This document shows positions 8,857-16,657 of a stretch of DNA of 64,000 nucleotides, piece by piece. Every line of letters starts with the position of its first letter. The stretch's first letter is position 1. Under the pieces are notes generated by a model that was not told the origin of the DNA, made no database searches, and saw only the letters and a program-made list of their open reading frames with translations. The stretch is from Anaerolineaceae bacterium. GTDB taxonomy: Bacteria; Chloroflexota; Anaerolineae; Aggregatilineales; Phototrophicaceae. A program made the translations under genes and the position numbers. Location: assembly GCA_002702065.1 (NCBI GenBank), contig NZXX01000013.1:421747-485746 (forward strand), written 5' to 3'.

Positions 8857-9243
8857 ATGGATACCACCACTGCCACAACTGCCCTCATTGTTGACGATAA
8901 CTACTTTAATCGGGATTTGTGCACCATCGCGCTGGAACATGTCGGATACGAAGTGGAAGATGCCGAAAATGGCATCGAAGCCTTGCGTATGCTGGAAAAA
9001 GATACCTATGATCTGCTGGTGGTGGACCTGGCGATGCCGGAACTGGACGGCGCCAGCGTCATCAGTCAGATACGCACCCAGCCCCGGCACGAGCAAATGA
9101 CCATCATCGTGCTGACGGCCAATCATCATATGGCAACCACCGAAGTCGACCTGAACGCCGATTACGTCATGTACAAGCCCATCGACATCGAGGAATTTTC
9201 GCGGTTTGCCCTGCGTCTCACCAACATGAAAAAGTCGTCCTAA
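8857..9243 (+). CDS. Single-domain response regulator (receiver only)
   Basis: The 128-residue protein is a bare CheY-like receiver. Acidic residues are in LIVDDN, the phospho-acceptor is D57 in VVDLAMPELDG, and a conserved Thr (VLTAN) and Lys (MYKPID) follow. There is no output domain. ATG at 8857 is preferred over an upstream TTG that would add 12 residues. It is transcribed toward the diterpene/two-component operon on the other strand and ends about 60 bp from it. It could take part in the same phosphorelay; that is inferred from position only. Confidence 0.9.
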   Translation: MDTTTATTALIVDDNYFNRDLCTIALEHVGYEVEDAENGIEALRMLEKDTYDLLVVDLAMPELDGASVISQIRTQPRHEQMTIIVLTANHHMATTEVDLNADYVMYKPIDIEEFSRFALRLTNMKKSS

Positions 9244-9306
9244 GCACCACACGCGTACCGCAAATCTTAGAGTTGTCCCCTACCGGGCATGTGCCGGTTA
9301 TTGGTT

Positions 9307-9972
9307 TTACGCGTCGGCTGCAATTTCCAGCAGGGTGTGCGCCCAGCGGTAGGGCTTGGAGTCGTGGAGCGAGGTAAAGCGATTCATGCGGTCGATGATC
9401 CAGCATGGCAGGCCGCAGTTCTCGGCAAACAGCCCGTCCGACCAGGGGTCATCCCCCACAATAATCGTTGGATAATCCTGTATTTCCGGTCGGGCGCGGA
9501 CAATTTCGTCCCACAGGCCGCGATGGGGCTTTGGCTGGCTGTTGAGTAGTTTGGCGGTGTAGAGGCCGTCAAAATAAGCCGCCAACCCCAGCTGTTCCAC
9601 ATGCCGCACAGACATCGGGTTGTTGGATACCAGATACAGGCGATGCTGCCGGGCGCGTGCCTGCTCCAGAAAGGGCACCGCATCGTCGAACAGCTCCGGC
9701 GCATAATTGTTCATGATGTCGTGCAGCAGCGGCACTTCGTATTCGTGCGGCCAGCCGAGTGTCTCGAACAAAGCGTGGAGGACCGGGCGCGGGTCTGGCT
9801 CCTGATTGCTGCGCTCCTGGGCAACCAGTATGGCCTGCTCGAACCGGGCCGCATCATAGGCCAGTTGATGATTCTCAATCAGGCGGGGGAAGGCATACTT
9901 CAAAGCCCATGTCAGCGGGCTGGTCGCCAGCGTTTCGTCAAAATCCAGAAACCAGTTCAGCCGCTGAGCCAT
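9307..9972 (-). CDS. HAD-superfamily hydrolase
   Basis: The 221-residue protein shows the four HAD motifs: nucleophile D10 and D12 in FLDFDETLAT, motif II in YLVSNNP, the motif III lysine in SQPKPHRG and motif IV in IIVGDDPWSD. An alpha-helical cap lies between motifs I and II. Such enzymes are usually phosphatases in the cytoplasm. ATG at 9972 follows AGGAG; the longer frame lacks a good ribosome site. The start is 31 bp after the stop codon of the diterpene synthase-like gene, so it is probably the last gene of that operon. A role in removing phosphate from a terpenyl product is conceivable but not shown by the sequence. Confidence 0.88.
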   Translation of the reverse strand: MAQRLNWFLDFDETLATSPLTWALKYAFPRLIENHQLAYDAARFEQAILVAQERSNQEPDPRPVLHALFETLGWPHEYEVPLLHDIMNNYAPELFDDAVPFLEQARARQHRLYLVSNNPMSVRHVEQLGLAAYFDGLYTAKLLNSQPKPHRGLWDEIVRARPEIQDYPTIIVGDDPWSDGLFAENCGLPCWIIDRMNRFTSLHDSKPYRWAHTLLEIAADA

Positions 9973-10003
9973 TGATTCTCCTGTTGGGTCGGGCCAATGG
10001 ATG

Positions 10004-10978
10004 TCAGGTTGGGTCCGACTCGATGCTGCGGGTATAACCAAGCACATTGTCCGGGCTGGCGCTCAGTTCAACAATCCGCTGATATTCGGCTTCTGCAAGC
10101 TCGGAGGGTAATTGACCGCTGTAATCCGCTTTGGTGGAGGTCAGGGGTTTGCCGAACGCCAGGTCTTCCAGAATGGCCTGGAGCGTTTCCCGGGTTGTAA
10201 AAAGCGAGGGGTACGGCGTGTAAAACAGCCGGAAACCACCGCCGCAAAGCATGGCGATCGGCAGCATGGAACGCAGCTTGAGATCACCATTGCGGTTGCT
10301 GCCCAGGTAGAAGTGTGGGACCGGGAGTTCGGTGCCATAGGCTGCGCGGGCATAATACGCATAAAGCAGATCATGCACGGCGTACAGGTCTTTGGCAGCC
10401 GCCATCGCTTCCTCAAGCTCGGCCTGCGCCTGCTCCCCGAGGACTTCATGCGCCTTCCAGAATGAGTACAGAGGGATAGGCGCGATTTCCCAGATCAGCT
10501 TGGGCCGCCCTTCACGATAGCCCCATTGTTTCTGGAAATCCTGCAATGCCACGGCGAGCTGGTACCCTGCCTTGTCGGTTGGCAATCGCAGGAGTGTATC
10601 AATCCCTGCAAAATAGGGGTCAATATCGTGTTCGTGATAGTATTGCTGAGACTCGGTGTCTGTCAGTCGCAGGCATAACTTTGCCATATATTCTGCGTAT
10701 TGCTCGCCCTTGTCATAGAAGCGTTGATAGGCGAGCACAGGCATAATCAGATTCTGACCACCCAGCTCAAAAAAATCGACCGCCTGTTGAAAATAGCGGC
10801 CTAGCAGATAAGCAGCGTATTCCGAAAAATTATCAATGTGGCCGGGGTCGGGCTTGCTGCGGTTTTCCTCGAGGATATAGGTCGTTCGGGTGCCGCCGAC
10901 AGCGATAATCGCGGTGAGTCCTTCGGGGTAACGCTCGCGGATGCGGGCAGCAAAAGCCGCGTTATCCGTTTTTGGCAT
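10004..10978 (-). CDS. Rv3378c/kolavelool-synthase-like diterpene synthase
   Basis: I recall the tuberculosinol/isotuberculosinol synthase Rv3378c well enough to see similarity along the whole 324-residue protein. Matching segments are FFELGGQNLIMPVLA, YDKGEQYAEYMA, YYHEHDIDPYF, LFYTPYPSLFTTRETLQAIL and the terminal SPDNVLGYTR. This family has a cis-prenyltransferase-like fold and converts a class II product such as halimadienyl or kolavenyl diphosphate into a diterpene alcohol. Herpetosiphon has a related kolavelool synthase. The DGTRR-like motif reads GGTR at residues 28-31, so the usual Asp is Gly. The gene overlaps the upstream receiver gene by 17 bp and has an internal AAGGGA ribosome site. 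The class II cyclase starts the same gene run. The actual product is unknown. Confidence 0.8.
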   Translation of the reverse strand: MPKTDNAAFAARIRERYPEGLTAIIAVGGTRTTYILEENRSKPDPGHIDNFSEYAAYLLGRYFQQAVDFFELGGQNLIMPVLAYQRFYDKGEQYAEYMAKLCLRLTDTESQQYYHEHDIDPYFAGIDTLLRLPTDKAGYQLAVALQDFQKQWGYREGRPKLIWEIAPIPLYSFWKAHEVLGEQAQAELEEAMAAAKDLYAVHDLLYAYYARAAYGTELPVPHFYLGSNRNGDLKLRSMLPIAMLCGGGFRLFYTPYPSLFTTRETLQAILEDLAFGKPLTSTKADYSGQLPSELAEAEYQRIVELSASPDNVLGYTRSIESDPT

Positions 10979-11351
10979 CGAAAAATCCCTTGAGTTCGTC
11001 TACCAGGGTCATGGTGTTGATGGGCTTGGGTATATAGCCATCAAACCCGGATGCGATAATGCGTTCCTGATCGCCGGACATTGCATGCGCGGTCACCGCG
11101 ATGATTGGCAAGTGCTGCCAGCGCGAATCCTCACGGACTTTTTGCATCAGGTCAAAGCCGGAAATATCAGGCATCTGAATATCCAGCAGCAAAATGGTCG
11201 GCATGTCTGCCTGGAGCATTTCCATGCACTCCGTGCCCGAAACAGCGGTGCGCACAGTAGCATTATAATATTCCAGGACCAGGACAATCACGCCGACATT
11301 GTCCGGTTCATCGTCCACCACGAGGACGTTCCAGTCTGATAAATCGTGCAT
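10962..11351 (-). CDS. Single-domain response regulator (receiver only)
   Basis: The 129-residue protein is a CheY-like receiver: acidic pocket VVDDEPDN, phospho-acceptor D57 in LLLDIQMPDISG, Thr in AVTAHAMSG and K109 in YIPKPI. The IQMPxISG stretch resembles receivers that partner hybrid-type kinases. There is no output domain. Its 3' end overlaps the start of the diterpene synthase-like gene by 17 bp. It follows a second receiver gene by 62 bp, and both lie downstream of the histidine kinase on the same strand. It is probably a phosphorelay partner of that kinase. Confidence 0.92.
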   Translation of the reverse strand: MHDLSDWNVLVVDDEPDNVGVIVLVLEYYNATVRTAVSGTECMEMLQADMPTILLLDIQMPDISGFDLMQKVREDSRWQHLPIIAVTAHAMSGDQERIIASGFDGYIPKPINTMTLVDELKGFFDAKNG

Positions 11352-11413
11352 CTGACTTCCAATTGTGTCTGCTGGTTGCAGACCATGAGTTATGAAAACT
11401 GTGTTTTGGCAGG

Positions 11414-11797
11414 TTAGCGACCGCGCGACCGGATCTGCCTCAAGAATGATACAAGATTATCGGCTTCGAACGGCTTTGGCAAGAACCCGTCAAACCCTCG
11501 GTTGAGGACTTCCTGCCGGGTATCATTCGTATAATAGGCAGTCGTCGCGACAATCGGGCAGTCCGCTTCGAGGGATGTCTCGCGGATACGATCGAGCACC
11601 TGGTAGCCATCCAGCCCCGGCAGAAACAAATCCAGGACGATCATATCCGGCGAACCCCTCTGAAGATAATCCAGTGCGGCTTCGGCGTCGCCGGCCACTT
11701 CGAGCGGTAGATGATGATGATTCATCACCAGCTCAAAGATGGCGCAAGCATGGGGATCATCGTCAACCAGTAGAACCGTCATGGATGTATCTTCCAT
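11414..11797 (-). CDS. Single-domain response regulator (receiver only)
   Basis: A 127-residue receiver: LLVDDDPHAC, phospho-acceptor D56 in IVLDLFLPGLDG, Thr in VATTAYY and K108 in FLPKPF. The start codon follows GAGGAGGAGA, a strong ribosome site. It begins 24 bp after the histidine kinase stop codon, so the two are almost certainly co-transcribed. It has no DNA-binding or enzymatic output domain, like the next receiver in the run. Confidence 0.93.
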   Translation of the reverse strand: MEDTSMTVLLVDDDPHACAIFELVMNHHHLPLEVAGDAEAALDYLQRGSPDMIVLDLFLPGLDGYQVLDRIRETSLEADCPIVATTAYYTNDTRQEVLNRGFDGFLPKPFEADNLVSFLRQIRSRGR

Positions 11798-11821
11798 GAT
11801 AATTATCTCCTCCTCGAATAC

Positions 11822-13276
11822 CTACACCTGCTGCAGCGGTTGTGCCTCCTCCGGCATTTGCGCGCGGGGGAGTACGATGGTGAAGGTTGAACCCTTGCCC
11901 TGCTCAGAATCGACTTCGATGTGCCCGTCCATTTTATCAATGAGGCGCTTGGTGATCGACAAACCCAAACCGGTGCCCCGGTGCTTGCGTGTCGAACTGC
12001 CATCGACCTGACGGAAGGGCTCAAAAATGTAGTTGACGGCATCCTGCGGCATACCGATGCCGGTATCCGTGACGCGGATGCGCCAGTGACTTTTACCGTC
12101 GGCATCTACATCCACGGTCACACCACCGGTTTCGGTAAACTTGATGGCGTTGCTGACCAGATTGACGACAATCTGCTGGAGTTTGTTGGCGTCGCTGAGC
12201 ACCAGTTCTGGCACTTCTTCGCCATAATTGACATCCAGGTAGATATTCTTTTCACCGGCCAGGCTGCGCAGGCTTTCGACGGTTTCGCGCACGATCTTGC
12301 GCGGCGACATGGGGGCCAGATAGACTTCAATCGAGCCGGATTCAATTTTCGACAAGTCAAGGATGTCATTGATGAGCGCCAGCAGGCGGCGGCTGTTGTG
12401 CTGGATATGGCCAAGCAGTTTGCGCTGCTGTGGCGGAATCTCCCCGGCCATGCCACCCAGCATCGCTTCGGCGTAACCGATGATGGCATTCAGCGGGGTA
12501 CGCAGTTCGTGGCTCATGTTGGCGAGGAACTGCGATTTCGCCATGTCGGCTTCTTCGGCGCGCTTGCGGTCTTCCTCAGCTTGCACACGGGCAACTTCTG
12601 CCTGTTGTCTGGCGATCTCCGTCTGGCGCATGGATTCGCGCATGTCTTCCAGTCGGGCATCAAACTCGACCCGGAGCTGGCGCAGCAGCGCACCCTCGAT
12701 CATGAGCAGCATGAAGACCGTGACGATTTCTTGTTGGAGGCCCAGCCCTTCCACCTGGAAATCATTGACTGGGATTAAGAAATATGAGAGACCGTACATC
12801 ACAACCGTGAAGAAGCTAAACGCGAGGACCAACTTGCGTGGGAGAATCAGTGTAGCGATCACCGGGACAAACATGAAGGCGGGAAGGCCATTGAAAATGC
12901 CGGTCACATCGCCTTGCTGCCGAGCAAGCAGGATGATGCCACTTACGCCCAGAAGGACGGTCAGACTGAGGAGCCAGCCTGCTGCCAGCAGATAGCGCCG
13001 GGTGATGGCAAAGGCTGAAAGAAAGCAACCTGTCAGCGCAACGATATGCAGTGACGGAAACGAGATCAACCCCCACGGCGCATTAAAGACGAACAGGGTA
13101 GACGCGAAACTGAGCAGCCCAAAAAAGATGACCACCAGCAGGGTGCTGCGGATACTGCGTTCGCGGAACGCTTCGTCGCGATCAGTCGCACGTGGCCGCA
13201 GCCAATCTGCCAGCCACTGGCGTGGGCCCTGAGCAGAATTGGACGGGTTCAGGTTATCAGAGATTTGTGTCGCCAT
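11822..13276 (-). CDS. Membrane histidine kinase in diterpene operon
   Basis: About 484 residues. The N-terminal third has five or six hydrophobic segments with short loops and no extracytoplasmic sensor domain, so it may sense something in the membrane. A charged coiled coil follows (QTEIARQQAEVARVQAEE). The kinase core has an H-box with phospho-acceptor His256 in ANMSHELRTPL, an N-box VNLVSNAIKF, DTGIGM and GTGLGLSITKRL. There is no attached receiver; two separate receivers follow in the operon. ATG at 13276 is chosen; the longer frame starts inside the cyclase gene without a ribosome site. Its 5' end overlaps the diterpene cyclase gene by 28 bp. Confidence 0.93.
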   Translation of the reverse strand: MATQISDNLNPSNSAQGPRQWLADWLRPRATDRDEAFRERSIRSTLLVVIFFGLLSFASTLFVFNAPWGLISFPSLHIVALTGCFLSAFAITRRYLLAAGWLLSLTVLLGVSGIILLARQQGDVTGIFNGLPAFMFVPVIATLILPRKLVLAFSFFTVVMYGLSYFLIPVNDFQVEGLGLQQEIVTVFMLLMIEGALLRQLRVEFDARLEDMRESMRQTEIARQQAEVARVQAEEDRKRAEEADMAKSQFLANMSHELRTPLNAIIGYAEAMLGGMAGEIPPQQRKLLGHIQHNSRRLLALINDILDLSKIESGSIEVYLAPMSPRKIVRETVESLRSLAGEKNIYLDVNYGEEVPELVLSDANKLQQIVVNLVSNAIKFTETGGVTVDVDADGKSHWRIRVTDTGIGMPQDAVNYIFEPFRQVDGSSTRKHRGTGLGLSITKRLIDKMDGHIEVDSEQGKGSTFTIVLPRAQMPEEAQPLQQV

Positions 13277-14781
13277 AATTGCACTCGATTTTTGAACTTG
13301 TAACGGGCACCGAGAATGGATGCCTGGACAATGTAGTGCGGTGTGTACAGCCCTTTGCTGATCCACATCGGCATATAACGATTCGCGGCGGCATGGGCAT
13401 CCAGGAACAGAGCCGCTTCTTTCATTATATCCGAATCGACCGTTTCAACATTGTCGTTCCATTCAACCAGTGCATCGAGGCAGTAGGCGGTTTCTTCCGG
13501 GGTAGAGGCGCCCATGTATCCCCAGCCCCCATCGTCGTTCTGGGTTTTGAGGATCCACTTCAGGCGTGACCGGGCCAGATCGTCATCGATGTTGCGCAGG
13601 GCTGCGATGGCCTGGTTGCTGGCATAATATGGCGAGACGTGCCACTTGTCCCACCAGAACGAACCATTTTCGTCCAGCCGGTGCAGCGCTCCCAGCGCTT
13701 TTTCCAGCCAGCCGCGTGTCTTTGGATGATCCGGGAAAGCCCGCAGCGCCCCGACAATGCGCAGGTGACTGCTGGGCGACGGATTGGTTTCGCCATGATA
13801 GGTGACGAAATGGTCATCCGCTTCATAGTGCGCGAAGACTTCCGGGTCGACCGGGTAGCCACCCCATTTCAGCAGCGCGATGCAGGCGGCGGTGTCGTCG
13901 ACGTCTTCAATCGGGAAATCGGTGGAATAGCTGATGCCTTTTTCGGGTGACCAGCGCGCCCACAGAATCTCAAGCAGCCGCCGTACATCCGGTATATCCG
14001 GGTCGATCGCGCCGGCGCTGTGTAACCGGCTGAGCGACCACAGAATTTCAAAAATGTTGATGGCGGAGAACGCAGGTGATGCGCCCTCGCCTGTATCATC
14101 AATGGCGCTGGCGAGGTAGGCAAGTGCCCCATCGTTGTGATGGTGCATCAGATAACCAGCGGTGGCCGCCGGCGAGATCATCACCGAGTGATTGTCCTGC
14201 AACACGTCTTCGTCACCATTGACGGAGTGGCGCAGCGCTTCGAGGGAGAATGTCAGGGTGCTGGCACGCCAGTTGCGGGTTGATTGCGATAACAGCTTGT
14301 TGATCTTGCGTTTGTAGGCTTCGGCGTAACGCACCGGCGCGCGCGGTACATCCAGGCCGAGGTTCGCGGCTTCGTCGGCCAGCGCCATCGACAACGCCGG
14401 AAAACCGACCGTATCGCTGTCGTCGCGCCCCAACCGCCCCACCAGCCGCCACAGGGCATCTTCGCCACGCCGAACACGCCGTTCATCGCGCGGGTGGCTG
14501 CCCACTTCGCGCAGCGCAACGATGGCGGCCAGAGTGGAAATAAAACGATCGTGATGGTGCACTTGGGGAGCGCCCCAGGTCCCATCATCGTGCTGGTGCT
14601 GGCGCAGCCAGTCCAGCGCCGTATCAAAACCGTAGCCAGGGTAATACGGGCTCAGGCGAGCAACCCATGCGGTGTCATATGCGACCGCATCGACCTTCCC
14701 TTTGCCTAAGTCTGCCAGCAGATTCCGGATTTCCGACGAAAGCACCGTGTGTGCATCTACGCTGTAGGTGGACTTAAGCAA
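13249..14781 (-). CDS. Class II diterpene cyclase (labdane/halimane/clerodane type)
   Basis: The 510-residue protein has the protonation motif of class II cyclases, DVDD at residues 293-296 (in FPIEDVDDTAAC). It also has the AYDTAWVARL element near residue 34 shared with plant and bacterial diterpene cyclases, and a QW-like repeat NDDGGWGYMG. It should cyclise geranylgeranyl diphosphate to a bicyclic diphosphate by protonation. There is no DDxxD class I motif, so a second enzyme is needed, and the Rv3378c-like gene in the same run supplies a candidate. The closest characterised systems I know are Rv3377c and the Herpetosiphon kolavenyl diphosphate synthase. The start is read as TTG at 14779-14781 behind AAGGAAGG. 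No GGPP synthase gene is in the window. Confidence 0.9.
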   Translation of the reverse strand: MLKSTYSVDAHTVLSSEIRNLLADLGKGKVDAVAYDTAWVARLSPYYPGYGFDTALDWLRQHQHDDGTWGAPQVHHHDRFISTLAAIVALREVGSHPRDERRVRRGEDALWRLVGRLGRDDSDTVGFPALSMALADEAANLGLDVPRAPVRYAEAYKRKINKLLSQSTRNWRASTLTFSLEALRHSVNGDEDVLQDNHSVMISPAATAGYLMHHHNDGALAYLASAIDDTGEGASPAFSAINIFEILWSLSRLHSAGAIDPDIPDVRRLLEILWARWSPEKGISYSTDFPIEDVDDTAACIALLKWGGYPVDPEVFAHYEADDHFVTYHGETNPSPSSHLRIVGALRAFPDHPKTRGWLEKALGALHRLDENGSFWWDKWHVSPYYASNQAIAALRNIDDDLARSRLKWILKTQNDDGGWGYMGASTPEETAYCLDALVEWNDNVETVDSDIMKEAALFLDAHAAANRYMPMWISKGLYTPHYIVQASILGARYKFKNRVQLWRHKSLIT

Positions 14782-15199
14782 GGTACCCTTCCTTTACTGT
14801 GTGACTCAACTGATGAGTGATCTCGCGTTAAGTTCTTTTATCGTATATTGTCGTGATGAACAGGGCGCTTACGGTGAAACATAAAACGAAATATTCGCAT
14901 ATCATAAATCCGAAAACAGGATTCAATCAAGTATTTTTGAATATTTTTATAATCAACATGTTAAGGGATTATAAGCTATGTACCTACCCCACCGCCGCAG
15001 GCCAAATCCAGGCCATTTCATCACGCGCAATAATTAATCTTAGCGCAATAAAAGATGTCATGCACTATCAGTTCAGACCAAATTGGACTCAATTGAGCAG
15101 TTAGTAGCAGCAGCAAAAGCGGATTGTGCGGGGCGTGGAGTCGTTAAAGGGGCATTCGATGGAACGCCCCCGATTAGCCAGGTCAATGCTGACTGACGC
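14782..15199. other. 418-bp AT-rich spacer upstream of the diterpene operon
   Basis: The part from about 14830 to 15100 is clearly richer in A and T than the surrounding genes and holds no convincing gene. A short plus-strand open frame there has no ribosome site or family resemblance. The spacer should contain the promoter of the diterpene operon. Confidence 0.5.
14901..14930 (-). promoter_or_regulatory. Possible sigma-70-type promoter of the diterpene operon
   Basis: On the minus strand TTGATT is followed after 18 bases by TATGAT, resembling -35 and -10 boxes. The site is about 120 bp upstream of the cyclase start codon in the AT-rich spacer. Such matches arise often by chance in AT-rich DNA. 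Confidence 0.3.
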
Positions 15200-15736
15200 T
15201 TATTTATCTTGCGGTTCGTAGATGAGCGCGGTAACGCCAGAGCTGAACGCCTGCGTTTTTACCAGCTTGAGGGTGGCGGTGGCCCCCTGCTGAAACAGCC
15301 GCTTGCCCTCCCCTAACACCACCGGGTAGATCAGCAGGCGATAACGGTCGACCAGATCGTGCTGGATCAGGGTTTGCACCAGCGTGGCGCTGCCATGAAC
15401 AACCAGGTCCGGTCCTTCCTGCTGCTTGAGCTGGCGGATTTCGTCGATAATATTGTCTTTGATCAGCACAGAGTTATTCCAGTCGACTGTATCCAGCGTG
15501 GTGGATACCACATATTTACGGGTGCCGTTGAAGTACGCGGCGCCTTCGTCGGCGCTCTGCGGCCATGCGGCAGCGAACCCCTGATACGTGACACGCCCCA
15601 GCAGCAGGGCCTCGTTGGCCGATGTTTCTTCGCCTTTGAATTGTGCGATTTCGTCATTCCAGTAACTGAAGGTCCACTGCGGGCTTTCCATGACCCCATC
15701 CAGCGACAGAAATTCGGTAACGATCAGGCTGCGCAT
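15200..15736 (-). CDS. Dihydrofolate reductase-like protein (RibD C-terminal domain)
   Basis: The 178-residue protein resembles the YyaP/YwjB branch of the RibD C-terminal/dihydrofolate reductase fold. It begins MRSLIVTEFLSLDGVME and contains LLLGRVTYQGFA, a nucleotide-binding-like stretch VVHGSATLVQTL and LLIYPVVLGEGKRLF. These are NADPH-dependent reductases of unknown substrate; it is not a classical FolA. The start at 15736 follows GAGGAGA; the longer frame is rejected. The gene lies about 75 bp downstream of the AraC-like gene on the same strand, which may regulate it. Confidence 0.88.
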   Translation of the reverse strand: MRSLIVTEFLSLDGVMESPQWTFSYWNDEIAQFKGEETSANEALLLGRVTYQGFAAAWPQSADEGAAYFNGTRKYVVSTTLDTVDWNNSVLIKDNIIDEIRQLKQQEGPDLVVHGSATLVQTLIQHDLVDRYRLLIYPVVLGEGKRLFQQGATATLKLVKTQAFSSGVTALIYEPQDK

Positions 15737-15878
15737 ATTGTTTCTCCTCGTGTTGTCAATACACCTATCATAGAGCAACCGCAGTCCGGCGTCTTGTACA
15801 AAACCGACACTTATTCGTTTCGGCTAATATCAATGATTTGTGCCGGTGTCTGGCCGATCAGCTGTTTTAGCGAGCGAG

Positions 15879-16490
15879 TCAGGTGGGTTGATCATAATAA
15901 CCGGCCTGCTCGACCGTATCGAGGATCGACACGCCCTGCTGAAGCAGAGTCATGGCCAGGCGGGCGCGTTCGATCTGGTACAGGGTGCCATGCGTAAGGC
16001 CGGTGATACGCCGGAACCGGCGCTGAAGGGAACGCTCCGACAAGTCCATGATCTGCCCGTTCAGCGCGGCCTCCACCATCGGTTCATGTGCCAGCAAACC
16101 CTGATGCACCAGCCGGTCGATGAAGATGTCGGCATTCTCGAAGTCGGGCAGTTGCCAGGTGGAACCATGCAGCCAGAAGGAACGGCCAGCCCCCTCCGGC
16201 AGTTGAATACCGCCGTTGATCAGGTCATGGACCGGCAGGCATGGGATGAAGGTGCCCAGCTTCAGGGTAATGCCGATGAATTCGGCATCTTCGGGGATCG
16301 GCGCGGGGAAAGCTCTGGTGAATGGGCCGAGGATGGAGAAGGAGACGCCGCCCTGTTGTTTGGTGATGACCATCTCCAGTTTGCTGGTGGCCGATGAGAT
16401 AAAGGAACCGCTGCCCGCGCTCTGGCTGTACCAGACCATATCGACGAATGAGGAGTCTGAGTCTCGCTCTGCCTCATAGATGATCGCCAT
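15879..16490 (-). CDS. AraC-family regulator, C-terminus lost by frameshift
   Basis: The open frame gives 203 residues: a sensing domain (1 to about 140) and the start of an AraC-type DNA-binding domain (LSERSLQRRFRRITGLTHG). It stops at GYYDQPT just before the conserved second recognition helix. Adding one C at the CCC run on the coding strand (around 15885-15887) restores an HLTRSLKQLIGQTPAQI tail ending at 15811. That is exactly the missing AraC consensus. Either the gene is a recent pseudogene or one base was missed in sequencing. The start is ATG at 16490 behind GGGGA. The intact protein would be a transcription regulator, perhaps of the adjacent reductase gene. Confidence 0.85.
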   Translation of the reverse strand: MAIIYEAERDSDSSFVDMVWYSQSAGSGSFISSATSKLEMVITKQQGGVSFSILGPFTRAFPAPIPEDAEFIGITLKLGTFIPCLPVHDLINGGIQLPEGAGRSFWLHGSTWQLPDFENADIFIDRLVHQGLLAHEPMVEAALNGQIMDLSERSLQRRFRRITGLTHGTLYQIERARLAMTLLQQGVSILDTVEQAGYYDQPT

Positions 16491-16657
16491 GCATGTCCCC
16501 TGCTCTCTGCTTTCCAGATCGCCCCTGCATCTATTTTACTTGTTTCTGCCAAAATGTCGGATGTCCGACCGGTATAGGGTGTATGGGGAAAAATAAAAGA
16601 CCACCCGGTCATTCACCCGGTGGTCTGTAGAGGTGCGAGATCGTGTGTGATACGGGA

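Noticed and set aside
14853..15104. 83-codon plus-strand frame in the AT-rich spacer
   Set aside because: No ribosome site, no family and a random-looking composition; kept as promoter-bearing spacer.
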